Assembly: GCA_900105225.1 (NCBI GenBank)
Contig: LT629764.1
Span: 4,422,501-4,486,500 of the forward strand
Source of the DNA: Paenibacillaceae bacterium GAS479
GTDB taxonomy: Bacteria > Bacillota > Bacilli > Paenibacillales > Paenibacillaceae
DNA: 64,000 nt
Reading direction: 5' to 3'
The position numbers were made by a program, and so were the translations under genes. Below are positions 27,449 to 37,335 of this stretch, one piece after another (position 1 is the stretch's first letter; every line of letters begins with the position of its first letter). The notes under the pieces were generated by a model. That model saw only the letters and a program-made list of their open reading frames with translations. It ran no database searches and was not told the origin of the DNA.

Positions 27449-28963
27449 ATGGAACATCCAACTTTATACCGGGGGCGCAAGGTTGTTGTACTTGGACTTG
27501 CCCGCAGTGGCGTCGCTGTAGCGGAGCTGTTTCATAGGCTCGGAGCAGAGGTCGTCGTGAATGATCGCAAGTCGAGAGAAGAGAGTCCGGAGGCGGCAGA
27601 GCTGGAGCAGCTCGGCGTGGAAGTTATCTGCGGCGGCCATCCCCAGAATCTGGTTGGTTCAAATACGAGTTTACTGGTGAAAAATCCAGGGATTCCGTAC
27701 AGCGCTCCTCCTGTCGCCGCTGCGCTCGCACTTGGCGTAGAGGTTGTCACTGAAGTTGAAGTTGCTGGCCATCTGTCGGCCGCTCCGATCATCGGCATTA
27801 CCGGCTCCAATGGCAAAACAACAACGACGACCTGGATCGGCGAAATGCTCCAGGCTGCTGGCCTGAAGCCAATCGTGGCCGGCAATATCGGCCGCCCGCT
27901 GTGTGAGGCCGCGGAAGAGGCTTCCGCTGACAACATTCTTGTCGCAGAGCTGAGCAGCTTCCAACTGAAGGGAACATCCTCTTTCCGCCCGCGCGTCGCG
28001 CTGCTGCTCAATGTAGCGGAGACGCATCTGGACTATCATGGTTCCATGGAAGATTACGTTGCCTCCAAGGCCAAGTTGTTCGACCATCAGACGGAGGAGG
28101 ATACGGCGGTGCTCAACGCGGACGATCCCCTCTGCGTAGGGATCGCAGCCAAGCTGCGTTCGCGCAAGCTGCCTTTCTCGCTGACGCAGCGGTTAGACTC
28201 CGGCGTATTCATTGATCCGCCATATGCCCCTTTAGGCGGTGAGCTTGACGCTGGAGCCACGGCATCGACAGACGCTAACTCTGAGCAGCGGGATGGCGTA
28301 GCGGGAGGCGGTGGGCAGCAAGATGCCCCCACCGACGAGCCCGTGCGTCGTATCGTCTACCGCGACGTTTCCGGCGAGGAGCATATTCTGCTGCCGGTAG
28401 CCGAGCTCGGCATACCGGGCAGGCATAATGCCGCTAACGCGCTGGCAGCGGTGGCGGCGTGCGTCGCCATTGGCGCGGAGCCGGAGGCGCTCGCCGCGCC
28501 ATTGCGGGATTTCAACGCAGTGGAGCATCGCCTGGAGTTCGTCCGCGAAGCAGGCGGAGTGCGGTACTATAACGACTCCAAGGCGACGAACTCAACGGCA
28601 ACGATGATGGCAGTCGGCTCTTTGCAGGTGCCGATTGTGCTGATCGCCGGCGGGCTCGACCGCGGCTCTGACTATATGGAGCTGCTGCCGCTGTTCAAGA
28701 GCCGCATCAAAGGGCTCGTGCTATTGGGGCAGACGCGGCATAAGCTGGCGCATGTTGCGGAGCTGGCGGGTATGAGCGCGGTCCGCATAGTCGATGCTGG
28801 AGATGACGCCGAATCCGCCATCTCCGCAGCGGTGCGCGAGGCAGCCGCCCTGGCGGCACCTGGCGATGCCGTGCTGCTGTCGCCTGCTTGCGCTAGCTGG
28901 GATATGTTCCCTTCCTATGAAGTTCGCGGGCGCATGTTTAAAGATTCGGCGCATACCTTGTAA
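27449..28963 (+). CDS. murD: UDP-MurNAc-L-alanine--D-glutamate ligase
   Basis: 504 residues against ~450 in most bacteria. Adds D-Glu to UDP-MurNAc-L-Ala. ATP loop GITGSNGKTTTT, then AELSSFQL, HLDYHGSM and YNDSKATN blocks. An insertion of ~50 residues (roughly 260-310) rich in Ala, Asp and Gly separates parts of the central domain and carries no motif I know. Start ATG 27449 with AAGGAGAGG upstream; the frame is open 14 codons further 5'. Confidence 0.95.
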   Translation: MEHPTLYRGRKVVVLGLARSGVAVAELFHRLGAEVVVNDRKSREESPEAAELEQLGVEVICGGHPQNLVGSNTSLLVKNPGIPYSAPPVAAALALGVEVVTEVEVAGHLSAAPIIGITGSNGKTTTTTWIGEMLQAAGLKPIVAGNIGRPLCEAAEEASADNILVAELSSFQLKGTSSFRPRVALLLNVAETHLDYHGSMEDYVASKAKLFDHQTEEDTAVLNADDPLCVGIAAKLRSRKLPFSLTQRLDSGVFIDPPYAPLGGELDAGATASTDANSEQRDGVAGGGGQQDAPTDEPVRRIVYRDVSGEEHILLPVAELGIPGRHNAANALAAVAACVAIGAEPEALAAPLRDFNAVEHRLEFVREAGGVRYYNDSKATNSTATMMAVGSLQVPIVLIAGGLDRGSDYMELLPLFKSRIKGLVLLGQTRHKLAHVAELAGMSAVRIVDAGDDAESAISAAVREAAALAAPGDAVLLSPACASWDMFPSYEVRGRMFKDSAHTL

Positions 28964-29006
28964 GTAGGGGGCTTGTCCCTACTTCCCATGCTAGAGGTGT
29001 TGCGTC

Positions 29007-30104
29007 ATGCCCAAAGCCCGATCCGCTCCCGACGTATGGCTGATCGGCTCTATCGCCCTTATTTTAACGATTGGGCTGATCATGGTGTACAGTGCCAGCG
29101 CTGTGCGAGCCTTTCAGGATTTCGGTGACAGATTTTATTACGTGAAGCGCCAGACGCTGTTCGCTGCTCTCGGCATCGGTGCGATGGTTTTCACTGCCAA
29201 CACGGACTATCATGTTTGGAAAAAATACGCGAAGCCGATGCTGCTCGTCTGTTTCGCGCTGCTCGTGCTCGTACTGATTCCGGGCATCGGAGCCGTGCGC
29301 GGTGGTGCGCGAAGCTGGCTCGGCATCAGTTCCTTCGGCATCCAGCCGTCGGAGTTCATGAAGCTCGGCATGATTTTGTTTCTGGCCAAAATGCTGTCCG
29401 ACAACCAGCAGCGCGTCACGCAGTTTACGAAAGGACTGCTGCCTCCGCTTGCACTCATGGGCACAGCCTTCGGCCTGATCATGTTGCAGCCGGATCTCGG
29501 CACCGGCTCCGTCATGATGGGCGCCTCGCTCATCGTACTGTTTGTCGCCGGCGCTCAGCTGAAACATCTTGGCGGACTCGCGGCCATTGGCCTCGTCGGC
29601 ATGGTCGGCCTAATTCTTGCCGCACCATACCGACTTGCCAGGATTACCTCCTTCATGGATCCGTGGTCGGACCCGCTTGGCTCCGGTTACCAGATCATTC
29701 AGTCGTTGTATGCCATCGCGCCGGGAGGGCTGGTCGGGCTCGGGCTGGGGATGAGCCGTCAGAAATACAGCTATTTGCCGGAGCCTCAGACCGACTTCAT
29801 CTTCTCGATTCTAGCAGAGGAGCTTGGCTTCATCGGTGGCTCGCTGCTCATTCTTCTCTTCCTCATTCTGATCTGGAGAGGGATGAGAGCTGCGATTTAT
29901 GCGCCGGATACGTTCGGCAGCCTGCTGGCCGCTGGCATCACCGGCATCGTGGCGGTACAGGTGCTGATCAACGTCGGCGTTGTCATCGGTTTGATGCCGG
30001 TCACCGGTATTACACTGCCGCTTGTCAGTTATGGCGGTTCGTCGCTGACGCTGCTTTTGACGGCGCTAGGTATTCTGCTCAATCTATCCCGTTATTCGAG
30101 GTGA
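29007..30104 (+). CDS. spoVE: SEDS glycosyltransferase SpoVE/FtsW type
   Basis: 365 residues, about ten membrane segments. Polymerises lipid II into glycan strands, pairing with a class B PBP. Family motifs: RGGARSWLGI, QPSEFMKLG, LLQPDLGTG, EPQTDFIFSILAEELGF and PLVSYGGSS. Location between murD and murG fits SpoVE, whose partner SpoVD is in the same cluster; FtsW is normally elsewhere. The SpoVE rather than FtsW assignment rests on this context. Confidence 0.92.
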   Translation: MPKARSAPDVWLIGSIALILTIGLIMVYSASAVRAFQDFGDRFYYVKRQTLFAALGIGAMVFTANTDYHVWKKYAKPMLLVCFALLVLVLIPGIGAVRGGARSWLGISSFGIQPSEFMKLGMILFLAKMLSDNQQRVTQFTKGLLPPLALMGTAFGLIMLQPDLGTGSVMMGASLIVLFVAGAQLKHLGGLAAIGLVGMVGLILAAPYRLARITSFMDPWSDPLGSGYQIIQSLYAIAPGGLVGLGLGMSRQKYSYLPEPQTDFIFSILAEELGFIGGSLLILLFLILIWRGMRAAIYAPDTFGSLLAAGITGIVAVQVLINVGVVIGLMPVTGITLPLVSYGGSSLTLLLTALGILLNLSRYSR

Positions 30105-30109
30105 ATTTC

Positions 30110-31216
30110 GTGCGAATCGTACTGACTGGCGGAGGGACGGGAGGCCATATATATCCCGCCCTGGCCGTAGGCAAGCAGCTGCAGCAGGAGGACGCTCGTA
30201 CGGAGCTTCTTTACATCGGCACATCGAAGGGGCTGGAGGGCCGCATCGTGCCGGAGGCGGGTCTGCGTTTTGAGGCGGTGGAAATTACCGGATTTCGGCG
30301 GAAGCTTTCCATGGACAATTTGCGGACCGTCATGCGCTTCTTTCAGGGCGTTCGCCGCTCCAAGGAGCTGCTCAAGGAATTCAAGCCGGACGCAGTTGTC
30401 GGCACCGGCGGTTACGTATGCGGCCCTGTCGTGTACGCCGCGGCCAAGCTCGGTATACCGACATTAGTCCATGAGCAAAACGTTGTGCCTGGATTGACGA
30501 ACAAGTTTCTGGCCCGCTATGCGGACAGCGTTGCGGTCAGCTTTGAATCGTCGATGCCGCATTTCGGCAAGGCGAAGCGAACCATCTATGCCGGTAATCC
30601 ATGCGCCTCACCAGTCGTCAAAGCGAGCCGCAGCAAAGGTTACGCCTCGCTTGGGCTGCCGGAGGGAAGCCGGATTGTGCTCGTCGTCGGGGGTAGCCGC
30701 GGCGCTAAGGCGATCAATGATTCCATGATCGAGATGGCGCCATCTGCTGCCTCATCCAGGAGTACTTATTTCATTTTTGTTACCGGTGAGAGCTATTTTG
30801 AGCGGACTAGCGACCTGATTAAGGAGCGCGTGTCTGGTGTTAACAATCACCTCCATGTGCTGCCTTATGTACACAATATGCCGGAGGTGCTGGCAGCTTC
30901 TACATTAGTCGTTGGACGCGCCGGCGCTTCCTCGCTTGCGGAGTTTACGGCGCTCGGGCTGCCTTCTATTCTCATCCCGTCGCCAAATGTGACGAATAAT
31001 CACCAGGAGGCCAACGCGCGCAGTCTTATGGATGCAGGAGCGGCTGAGATGGTGCTGGAGAGCGAACTCAGCGGTGCCCTCCTCATGGAGCGTATCGATA
31101 CTATATTGCAGGATAGCGGCAGGCTGCAGAGGATGAAAGAGGCCTCGCGTAAACTCGGCATGCCGAGTTCTGCGAGTATTCTGACGGGCGAGCTGCGCCG
31201 GTTGGCCGGCAGTTAG
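30110..31216 (+). CDS. murG: MurNAc-pentapeptide GlcNAc transferase
   Basis: 368 residues. Adds GlcNAc to lipid I to give lipid II, on the inner membrane face. Glycine loop LTGGGTGGHIYPALA at the N-terminus, GTGGYVCGPVVYAA, HEQNVVPGL and VGRAGASSLAEFTALGLP follow the family. GTG start chosen because GAGGTGA overlaps the spoVE stop 5 bases upstream; the same frame is open far 5' but there it merely shadows spoVE. Confidence 0.96.
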   Translation: MRIVLTGGGTGGHIYPALAVGKQLQQEDARTELLYIGTSKGLEGRIVPEAGLRFEAVEITGFRRKLSMDNLRTVMRFFQGVRRSKELLKEFKPDAVVGTGGYVCGPVVYAAAKLGIPTLVHEQNVVPGLTNKFLARYADSVAVSFESSMPHFGKAKRTIYAGNPCASPVVKASRSKGYASLGLPEGSRIVLVVGGSRGAKAINDSMIEMAPSAASSRSTYFIFVTGESYFERTSDLIKERVSGVNNHLHVLPYVHNMPEVLAASTLVVGRAGASSLAEFTALGLPSILIPSPNVTNNHQEANARSLMDAGAAEMVLESELSGALLMERIDTILQDSGRLQRMKEASRKLGMPSSASILTGELRRLAGS

Positions 31217-31417
31217 GCATAGCCAGGCGGGGCCATGGGCAGCTGTCACCACAGCGTTAGGCTGGGCATAGGATACTGCATAATCGTGTCCGTCAGCTTG
31301 AGGGCGGCCGGTTACCTTTCCCCAAAGGGAAAGAGGCATTCACCGGAGCTTCGCGGCTCCGGGCCGCAGCTTGACTGTGCCAGCCTGCCGCACCGCGAAA
31401 TTTAAGGAGGAACAACC
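31217..31417 (+). other. murG-murB gap with small hairpins
   Basis: Contains stems CTTTCCC/GGGAAAG (31315-31332) and CCGGAGC/GCTCCGG (about 31340-31361) without T-runs. Could affect mRNA processing; no gene seen. Confidence 0.45.
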
Positions 31418-32329
31418 ATGAATTCATGGATGGCAGAGCTGGAGAGGGCCAATGTTGGCGAGATTAGGCAGGATGTGCCGCTTGCCAGGTATACAACCTG
31501 GAGAATTGGCGGCCCGGCTGATGTCCTGATCATTCCAACAGGCAAGCAGGAGCTTATCCGGACGATGTCGATCCTGCATCGCAGCGGCGTTCCTTGGACA
31601 ATCATAGGCAAAGGCTCCAATATGCTGGTGAGCGACAAGGGAATCCGCGGAGTCGTCATCAAGGCGGGAGAAGCGCTGGATTATGTGGAGTTCGACGGCA
31701 CGTTGCTGCGTGCTGGCGCCGCCTATTCCATCATCAAGCTGACGGTCATGGCCGGCAAGCAAGGACTGACTGGCTTGGAATTCGCCGGGGGAATTCCAGG
31801 TACGGTCGGAGGAGCCGTCTATATGAATGCGGGTGCCCACGGGTCCGACGTATCGCGAATATTTAAATCAGCCGAAATTGTACTGGAGACAGGGGAATTG
31901 GTGACATGGGGGCCGGAGGAGATGGCGTTCAGCTATCGCCATTCTCGGCTGCAGGAGGAAGGCAGCAGAGGTGTTGTGCTGGAAGCGGTGCTGGAGCTGC
32001 AGAATGGCGACCGCAAAGAGATTGCGGCTGCACTTGCAACGCATAAAGAGCGGCGCAGACGCACTCAGCCGCTGCAGCAGCCTAGCTGTGGCAGCGTGTT
32101 CCGTAACCCTCCGGGCAATTATGCCGCCAAGCTGGTGGAAGAGAGCGGACTCAAGGGCTTTTCCATCGGTGGAGCGCAGGTTTCAACCATGCATGCCAAT
32201 TTCATTGTTAACACCGGGCAGGCGACGGCTGAAGACGTCCTCACCCTGATCGCCCATATCCGCAGCACGGTCAAGAACCGTACGGGAATTGAACTGATGC
32301 CCGAAGTATTGGTGGTGGGTGAGCGGTAA
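31418..32329 (+). CDS. murB: UDP-N-acetylenolpyruvylglucosamine reductase
   Basis: 303 residues, FAD enzyme that makes UDP-MurNAc. Motifs: ARYTTWRIGGPAD, IIGKGSNMLVSD, GLEFAGGIPGTVGGAVYMNAGAHG, the catalytic-Ser block CGSVFRNPPGNYAAKLVE, and C-terminal GIELMPEVLVVG with the acid-catalyst Glu. Type II (short) MurB as in Firmicutes. AAGGAGG upstream of ATG. Confidence 0.97.
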   Translation: MNSWMAELERANVGEIRQDVPLARYTTWRIGGPADVLIIPTGKQELIRTMSILHRSGVPWTIIGKGSNMLVSDKGIRGVVIKAGEALDYVEFDGTLLRAGAAYSIIKLTVMAGKQGLTGLEFAGGIPGTVGGAVYMNAGAHGSDVSRIFKSAEIVLETGELVTWGPEEMAFSYRHSRLQEEGSRGVVLEAVLELQNGDRKEIAAALATHKERRRRTQPLQQPSCGSVFRNPPGNYAAKLVEESGLKGFSIGGAQVSTMHANFIVNTGQATAEDVLTLIAHIRSTVKNRTGIELMPEVLVVGER

Positions 32330-32344
32330 CTTGGAGGTGTAGGT

Positions 32345-33628
32345 TTGGACAAATTGGTGATTGAAGGCGGGCAACCTCTCTCAGGAACCATTGCTATCCA
32401 AGGGGCGAAAAACGCGGCCCTGCCAATTTTGGCAGCGAGCGTGCTCGCCTGCGGCACAGTTACTCTTGAATCTGTGCCGCAGCTGCTCGATATAGAAGTT
32501 ATGCTTCAGATTTTGCGGGAGCTTGGCTGCCGCACGGATCATGACAAAGAGACGGTCACGCTCAACACTGCGACCGCATATCACGCCCATATCCCGGAGA
32601 AGCTGATGCGCCAAATGCGCTCTTCGATCTTCCTCATGGGGCCGCTGCTGGCTCGCTTCGGCGAGGTTCATATTTATCAACCGGGCGGCTGCGCCATCGG
32701 TGAGCGCAAAATCGACCTTCATCTTGAAGGGCTTCGCGCACTTGGCGCCGAATTGGAAGAGTACGGAGATCGCATTTCCTGCACGGCCGACAAGCTGATT
32801 GGTGCGGATATCCATCTGAGCTTCCCGAGCGTAGGAGCGACGGAAAATATTATGATGGCTGCTGCTCTTGCCGAGGGACGCACAACGATCGTAGGCGCGG
32901 CTCGCGAGCCGGAAATTCAGGATCTGCAAAACTTTCTGAACGCGATGGGCGCTCGTATTATGGGGGCGGGCACGGACACAATTACAATTGATGGGGTAGA
33001 ATCGCTTAATCCTTGCGATTATCGCGTCATTCCAGACCGTATCGTGACCGGCACGATTATGGTGGCGGCTGCAGCAACGAAGGGCCGAGTCACGCTCACT
33101 AATACACGTCCGGCGCATCTATCCTCCTTGATCCATGTCCTTCGCCGCGCGGGTGTTGGAGTAGGTGTTGACGGAGACACGATTACGGTGGGCGCTGCAG
33201 CGAGGCCTAGGTCGATTGAGCGGATTGTCACCTCGCCATACCCCGCGTTTCCTACGGATTTGCAGTCACAGGTGATGGTGCTGCTTACTCTTGCCGACGG
33301 CGTGAGCGTGATGAAGGAGACGATTTTTGAAGGGCGCTTCAAACATGTGGATGAGCTGAGCCGAATGGGCGCCGATATTCGAGTCGATCTGAACTCCGCG
33401 ATCATCAAAGGGGTTCCGCGCCTTTATGGGGCGACCGTAGAAGCAACGGATCTGCGTGCTGGCGCAGCGCTCGTCATCGCTGGACTTGCTGCGCATGGCC
33501 GGACGGTCGTTGAGCAAGTGCATCACATCGATCGCGGTTATGACAGCATCGAGACCATGTTATGCCGGCTGGGCGCTCGTATCGCCCGCAGCGCTCCTGT
33601 CCCGGACAATGGAGCGGTACCTGGCTGA
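32345..33628 (+). CDS. murA: UDP-GlcNAc 1-carboxyvinyltransferase
   Basis: 427 residues. First committed step of peptidoglycan synthesis. Fosfomycin target Cys116 in PGGCAIGERKID; IQGAKNAALPILAA at the N-terminus; inverse-alpha-beta barrel repeats. TTG start after GGAGGTG. Lies between murB and divIB, as in several Bacillales but unlike B. subtilis, where murAA is elsewhere. Whether a second murA exists cannot be seen. Confidence 0.96.
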   Translation: MDKLVIEGGQPLSGTIAIQGAKNAALPILAASVLACGTVTLESVPQLLDIEVMLQILRELGCRTDHDKETVTLNTATAYHAHIPEKLMRQMRSSIFLMGPLLARFGEVHIYQPGGCAIGERKIDLHLEGLRALGAELEEYGDRISCTADKLIGADIHLSFPSVGATENIMMAAALAEGRTTIVGAAREPEIQDLQNFLNAMGARIMGAGTDTITIDGVESLNPCDYRVIPDRIVTGTIMVAAAATKGRVTLTNTRPAHLSSLIHVLRRAGVGVGVDGDTITVGAAARPRSIERIVTSPYPAFPTDLQSQVMVLLTLADGVSVMKETIFEGRFKHVDELSRMGADIRVDLNSAIIKGVPRLYGATVEATDLRAGAALVIAGLAAHGRTVVEQVHHIDRGYDSIETMLCRLGARIARSAPVPDNGAVPG

Positions 33629-33691
33629 ACATTAAATTTCCATGCTTTGGAATATGCCCCCCAAGGACCTGCATCCGTTATTGATTATGAC

Positions 33692-33735
33692 GGCCCATCC
33701 CGCTGCCCTGTAAGGCCGGGATGAGCCTGTTTTTT
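33692..33735 (+). terminator. Possible terminator or attenuator between murA and divIB
   Basis: Stem GGCCCATCCCG / CGGGATGAGCC (one mismatch) followed by TGTTTTTT. It stands inside what should be one operon, so partial termination is likely if it works at all. Confidence 0.6.
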
Positions 33736-33754
33736 AGCAAGAGGAGGGACAAGC

Positions 33755-34519
33755 TTGTCCGAATTGATTCCGCTGCTGAAGGAACCGCCGCCCAAAAAGC
33801 GCGGTAGCCGCAAGCTAATGCTCATACTGGTGCTTCTATTTCTTATTCTATTATCGATCTTGTTTTTCAATTCCAATATAAGCAAGGTTTCTGTCGTCAC
33901 GATCGAGGGCGAGCAGTTCACCAAGGAGACTGACATCCGGAATACCGCCAGTGTGCGACCCGGTGATGCGTTCTTCGGCACGATGGCGAGCACCGTAGAG
34001 CAGCGGATCTCTTCTCTTGGCTCCGTCAAGCAGGCTAAGGTGGAGAAGACTTTTCCCGGCCAAATACGAATCATCGTAGAGGAATTTCCTGCTGTTGCCT
34101 TCGAAATGGATGACGCTGGACGGCTCAGCGCGATTTTGGCCAGCGGGACCATCATCGAAGCGGATACGGGCAGCGCTGTCGTGGACAAGCCGGTACTTTC
34201 AGGCTGGCGCAAGGATGACCCGATCAAGAAGAAGTTATGCCAGGCGCTGGCTGCGATTCCAGCGCAGGAACTGAATCAACTGTCAGAGATCAGTCCGTCT
34301 CCGACGGAATCGTATCCGGATCGCATCCGCATTTACACCCGATCTGGCTTCGAAGTCATTACAGCGGCTTCCCTCTTGAAGGACAAGTTGCTTACGCTGA
34401 ACTCCGTCGTGGAGGAGCGAGCACCGGGGCGCGTGACCTTGTTGCTTGCAGATACGTACTCTCCTTTTCAGACTGAATCGGAGGAAGGCGAGCAGAAGGA
34501 GGGCACGGAGGCTCCCTGA
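33755..34519 (+). CDS. divIB: Cell division protein DivIB/FtsQ
   Basis: 254 residues, bitopic. Basic cytoplasmic tail (PPPKKRGSRK), membrane segment ~23-41, then a POTRA domain (SKVSVVTIEGEQFTKETDIR) and the beta domain (FPGQIRIIVEEFPAVAFE). Works with FtsL and DivIC in septal synthesis. TTG start with GAGGAGGG 6 bases upstream. Confidence 0.93.
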   Translation: MSELIPLLKEPPPKKRGSRKLMLILVLLFLILLSILFFNSNISKVSVVTIEGEQFTKETDIRNTASVRPGDAFFGTMASTVEQRISSLGSVKQAKVEKTFPGQIRIIVEEFPAVAFEMDDAGRLSAILASGTIIEADTGSAVVDKPVLSGWRKDDPIKKKLCQALAAIPAQELNQLSEISPSPTESYPDRIRIYTRSGFEVITAASLLKDKLLTLNSVVEERAPGRVTLLLADTYSPFQTESEEGEQKEGTEAP

Positions 34520-34743
34520 GGGGGGTTGCCGGTGTTCCTCGCCCTTTTATTTCGTTTCAAATAATGGTAGAATTTAAGATATGCTTTTTTTCAATAGGCT
34601 CCATGCTGGGATGAATTACCTGGTGAAAAAAATGTTGAAAAAAGAGGGAAAATATCAACAGCGTGGAATATGTAGGACAGATTAATTTCCCGAATGCAGA
34701 TAGAATCGATATTATAGCGACCCGGAATGGAGGTGCCGCGGAA
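34520..34743 (+). promoter_or_regulatory. Leader before ftsA, probably holding a promoter
   Basis: About 220 AT-rich bases between divIB and ftsA with TAGAAT and TATGCT -10-like hexamers near 34568-34585. No confident -35 partner. A dedicated ftsAZ promoter is expected from B. subtilis. Confidence 0.35.
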
Positions 34744-35985
34744 TTGAGCAGCAATGACATCATTGTCAGTTTGGACATCGGTACATCCAAGGTTCGAGTT
34801 ATTATTGGTGAAGTGAACGACGGAGCCATTAATATAATTGGAGTTGGATCTGCCGACTCGGAAGGAATTCGCAAGGGAGCCATCGTTGATATTGACCAGA
34901 CGGTCAAGTCGATCCGCAGCGCGGTAGAACACGCGGAACGCATGGTGGATATCGAAATTTCTGAAGTGTACGTAGGTGTACAGGGTAATCATATCGCTTT
35001 GCAAAGCAACCACGGCGTTGTCGCGGTGTCGAATGAGGATCGCGAGATCGGAGACGAAGATATTGAGCGTGTCCTGCAGGCTGCCAAGGTGGTCGCTCTG
35101 CCGCCGGAACGCGAGATTGTCAACCTCGTTCCCAAACAGTTTCTAGTGGATGGATTAGAGGGTATCTCGGACCCGCGCGGTATGATTGGCGTGCGGCTAG
35201 AGGTGGAGGCTACCATCGTCACCGGAGCCAAGACGGCCATACATAATTTAATTCGTTGTGTAGAGAAAGCTGGCCTGCACATTTCAGGCATCATTCTCAT
35301 GTCGCTAGCTTCCGGCGTGATGTCTCTGAGCAAAGACGAGAAGTCGATGGGCACAGTTCTTGTCGATATCGGCGCGGGTTCTACGACGCTCGCTATCTTC
35401 GAAGATGGTGGCCTAGTAGCTTCCTCGACGTTGCCGGTAGGCGGAGAATTCGTAACCAACGATATCTCCTACGGACTGCGCACACAGACGGAACAGGCTG
35501 AGAAGATCAAGCTCAAGTACGGCTGTGCATCTGTGTCGGATTCTGCTGAAGATCAGCGCTTCAAGATTACGCGGCTTGGCTCCAACGTGGAGAAGGAATT
35601 CTCCCAAGTGGACTTGGCCAACATTATTGAACCGCGTATGTCTGAGATCTTCTACCTGATCCGCCAGGAAGTACGTCGGCTTGGATATGGCAGCAAAGTT
35701 CAAGGCTATGTACTTACAGGAGGCTCCGTCAATCTGCCGGGCACCCTTACCGTAGCTCAGCATGAGCTTGAATCATCGGTGCGGATTGCCGTACCGGACT
35801 TCATTGGCGTGCGTGATCCGGCATTCGGCAGCGGTGTCGGCATGATCCAGTACGTCAGCAAGCACATGACGATTCGCAGCTCGGGAGCGGTCAAGAAGCA
35901 GGCAAGCCGCAAGACGGGAACCGCAGCCCCCGCTAAACCCGGCATGATTGAACGAATTAAGAATATGTTCAGTGAATTCATCTGA
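34744..35985 (+). CDS. ftsA: Cell division protein FtsA
   Basis: 413 residues. Actin-like protein that tethers FtsZ to the membrane. Phosphate loop [17 protein letters not shown] at the N-terminus, [16 protein letters not shown] for the second loop, [12 protein letters not shown] for the adenosine site, and a C-terminal amphipathic helix ([14 protein letters not shown]) for membrane binding. Start chosen at TTG 34744 with GGAGGTG 8 bases upstream; the 27 open codons before it do not resemble FtsA. Confidence 0.95.
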   Translation: MSSNDIIVSLDIGTSKVRVIIGEVNDGAINIIGVGSADSEGIRKGAIVDIDQTVKSIRSAVEHAERMVDIEISEVYVGVQGNHIALQSNHGVVAVSNEDREIGDEDIERVLQAAKVVALPPEREIVNLVPKQFLVDGLEGISDPRGMIGVRLEVEATIVTGAKTAIHNLIRCVEKAGLHISGIILMSLASGVMSLSKDEKSMGTVLVDIGAGSTTLAIFEDGGLVASSTLPVGGEFVTNDISYGLRTQTEQAEKIKLKYGCASVSDSAEDQRFKITRLGSNVEKEFSQVDLANIIEPRMSEIFYLIRQEVRRLGYGSKVQGYVLTGGSVNLPGTLTVAQHELESSVRIAVPDFIGVRDPAFGSGVGMIQYVSKHMTIRSSGAVKKQASRKTGTAAPAKPGMIERIKNMFSEFI

Positions 35986-35999
35986 TCGGGGGAAATAGA

Positions 36000-37118
36000 A
36001 TGTTGGAATTCGATATTGACCTAGAACAACTGGCACAAATTAAAGTCATCGGTGTCGGGGGCGGCGGTAGCAACGCGGTGAACCGAATGATCGACTATGG
36101 CGTCAAGGGAGTAGAGTTCATTACGGTGAACACAGATGCCCAAGCGCTTCATCTTGCTCAATCGGAGCATAAGCTGCAGATCGGCGACAAGCTGACGCGC
36201 GGCCTTGGTGCGGGAGCTAACCCTGAAGTTGGCAAAAAAGCCGCCGAGGAATCCCGTGATCTTGTAGCCAGCACGCTCAAAGGCGCCGATATGGTGTTTG
36301 TTACAGCCGGTATGGGCGGCGGCACGGGCACAGGAGCGGCTCCGGTCATCGCTGAAGTCGCGCGTGAGTGCGGTGCGCTGACGGTAGGTGTTGTAACCCG
36401 GCCGTTCACCTTTGAAGGCCGCAAGCGCTCCAACCAAGCCGAGCTTGGCATCGAAGCGCTGAAGGAAAAAGTCGACACGCTTATCATCATTCCAAATGAT
36501 CGTTTGCTGGAAATTGTCGACAAAAAGACGCCGATGCTTGAAGCATTCCGCGAAGCCGACAACGTACTCCGTCAAGCGGTTCAAGGCATTTCCGACCTGA
36601 TTAAAGTACCGGGTCTCATTAACCTTGACTTTGCCGACGTCAAAACAATTATGACCGAGCGCGGCTCCGCGCTGATGGGAATTGGTGTCGCAACAGGCGA
36701 GAACCGCGCTGCAGAGGCTGCTCGCAAAGCGATTCAAAGCCCGCTTCTGGAGACATCCATCGACGGCGCTCGTGGTGTTATCATGAACATCACCGGCGGC
36801 GCGAATCTTTCGCTGTACGAGGTCAATGAAGCGGCTGAGATCGTAATCGAAGCTTCCGACCCTGAGGTGAATATGATTTTCGGTGCGATCATCGACGAGG
36901 ATCTGAAGGATGAGATTAAGGTTACGGTCATCGCAACCGGCTTCGAGCACAAAGCAGCCCCAACGCCGTTGCGTCGTCCGACAGTTCAATCTTCCGCTCC
37001 TGAGGCTACTCCAGAGCAGCGCCAATCGGCTGCAACTCCGAAGCCGTTCAACAATTCCTCCAGCGACCAGCTGGAGATTCCAGCTTTCCTTCGCAATCGC
37101 CCGCGCGGCGATCGCTAG
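36000..37118 (+). CDS. ftsZ: Cell division GTPase FtsZ
   Basis: 372 residues. Tubulin-like ring protein. GTP-binding signature [13 protein letters not shown] near residue 105, VNTDAQAL, the T7 loop [11 protein letters not shown], variable linker from ~318 and the C-terminal peptide [12 protein letters not shown] that binds FtsA and SepF. ATG 36000 with GGGGGAA upstream. Followed by a strong terminator ending the dcw transcript. Confidence 0.98.
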   Translation: MLEFDIDLEQLAQIKVIGVGGGGSNAVNRMIDYGVKGVEFITVNTDAQALHLAQSEHKLQIGDKLTRGLGAGANPEVGKKAAEESRDLVASTLKGADMVFVTAGMGGGTGTGAAPVIAEVARECGALTVGVVTRPFTFEGRKRSNQAELGIEALKEKVDTLIIIPNDRLLEIVDKKTPMLEAFREADNVLRQAVQGISDLIKVPGLINLDFADVKTIMTERGSALMGIGVATGENRAAEAARKAIQSPLLETSIDGARGVIMNITGGANLSLYEVNEAAEIVIEASDPEVNMIFGAIIDEDLKDEIKVTVIATGFEHKAAPTPLRRPTVQSSAPEATPEQRQSAATPKPFNNSSSDQLEIPAFLRNRPRGDR

Positions 37119-37158
37119 GTGAAGGCTTGCAAGTCCTAGTTCTCATACTCATTCCAGA

Positions 37159-37192
37159 ACCGCTTCTCCCTTCAAGGAGAGGCGGTTTTTTC
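37159..37192 (+). terminator. Terminator after ftsZ
   Basis: AACCGCTTCTCC / GGAGAGGCGGTT with a 6-base loop and a T-run. Confidence 0.92.
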
Positions 37193-37212
37193 CTTTTTTC
37201 GAGCCTCCGGCT

Positions 37213-37279
37213 ATCGACAAAAATAGAGCGCTTTGAGCGGCAGGTTTAGACAGACATTGAGCCTGAGGCGAACTATACT
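37213..37279 (+). promoter_or_regulatory. Candidate Spo0A-dependent spoIIG promoter
   Basis: TTAGAC (37246-37251) and TATACT (37274-37279) are 22 bases apart, the atypical spacing known for the B. subtilis spoIIG promoter that needs Spo0A. ATCGACA at 37213-37219 is one base from the reverse 0A box TTCGACA. All by eye. Confidence 0.5.
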
Positions 37280-37335
37280 GAGTTCATTCGTTCTCCGGGT
37301 ATGCTCGAACAGCGAATAGAGGAAGGTGAGCCTCG

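Noticed and set aside
29216-30109. Long 5' extension of the murG frame
   Set aside because: It overlaps spoVE in another frame, has no MurG homology, and a good ribosome site precedes GTG 30110.
36021-37025. 334-codon minus-strand frame inside ftsZ
   Set aside because: Shadow of ftsZ; no recognisable protein features.
37257-37279. TTGAGC and TATACT as a standard spoIIG promoter
   Set aside because: The spacer would be only 11 bases; TTAGAC at 22 bases fits known spoIIG architecture better.
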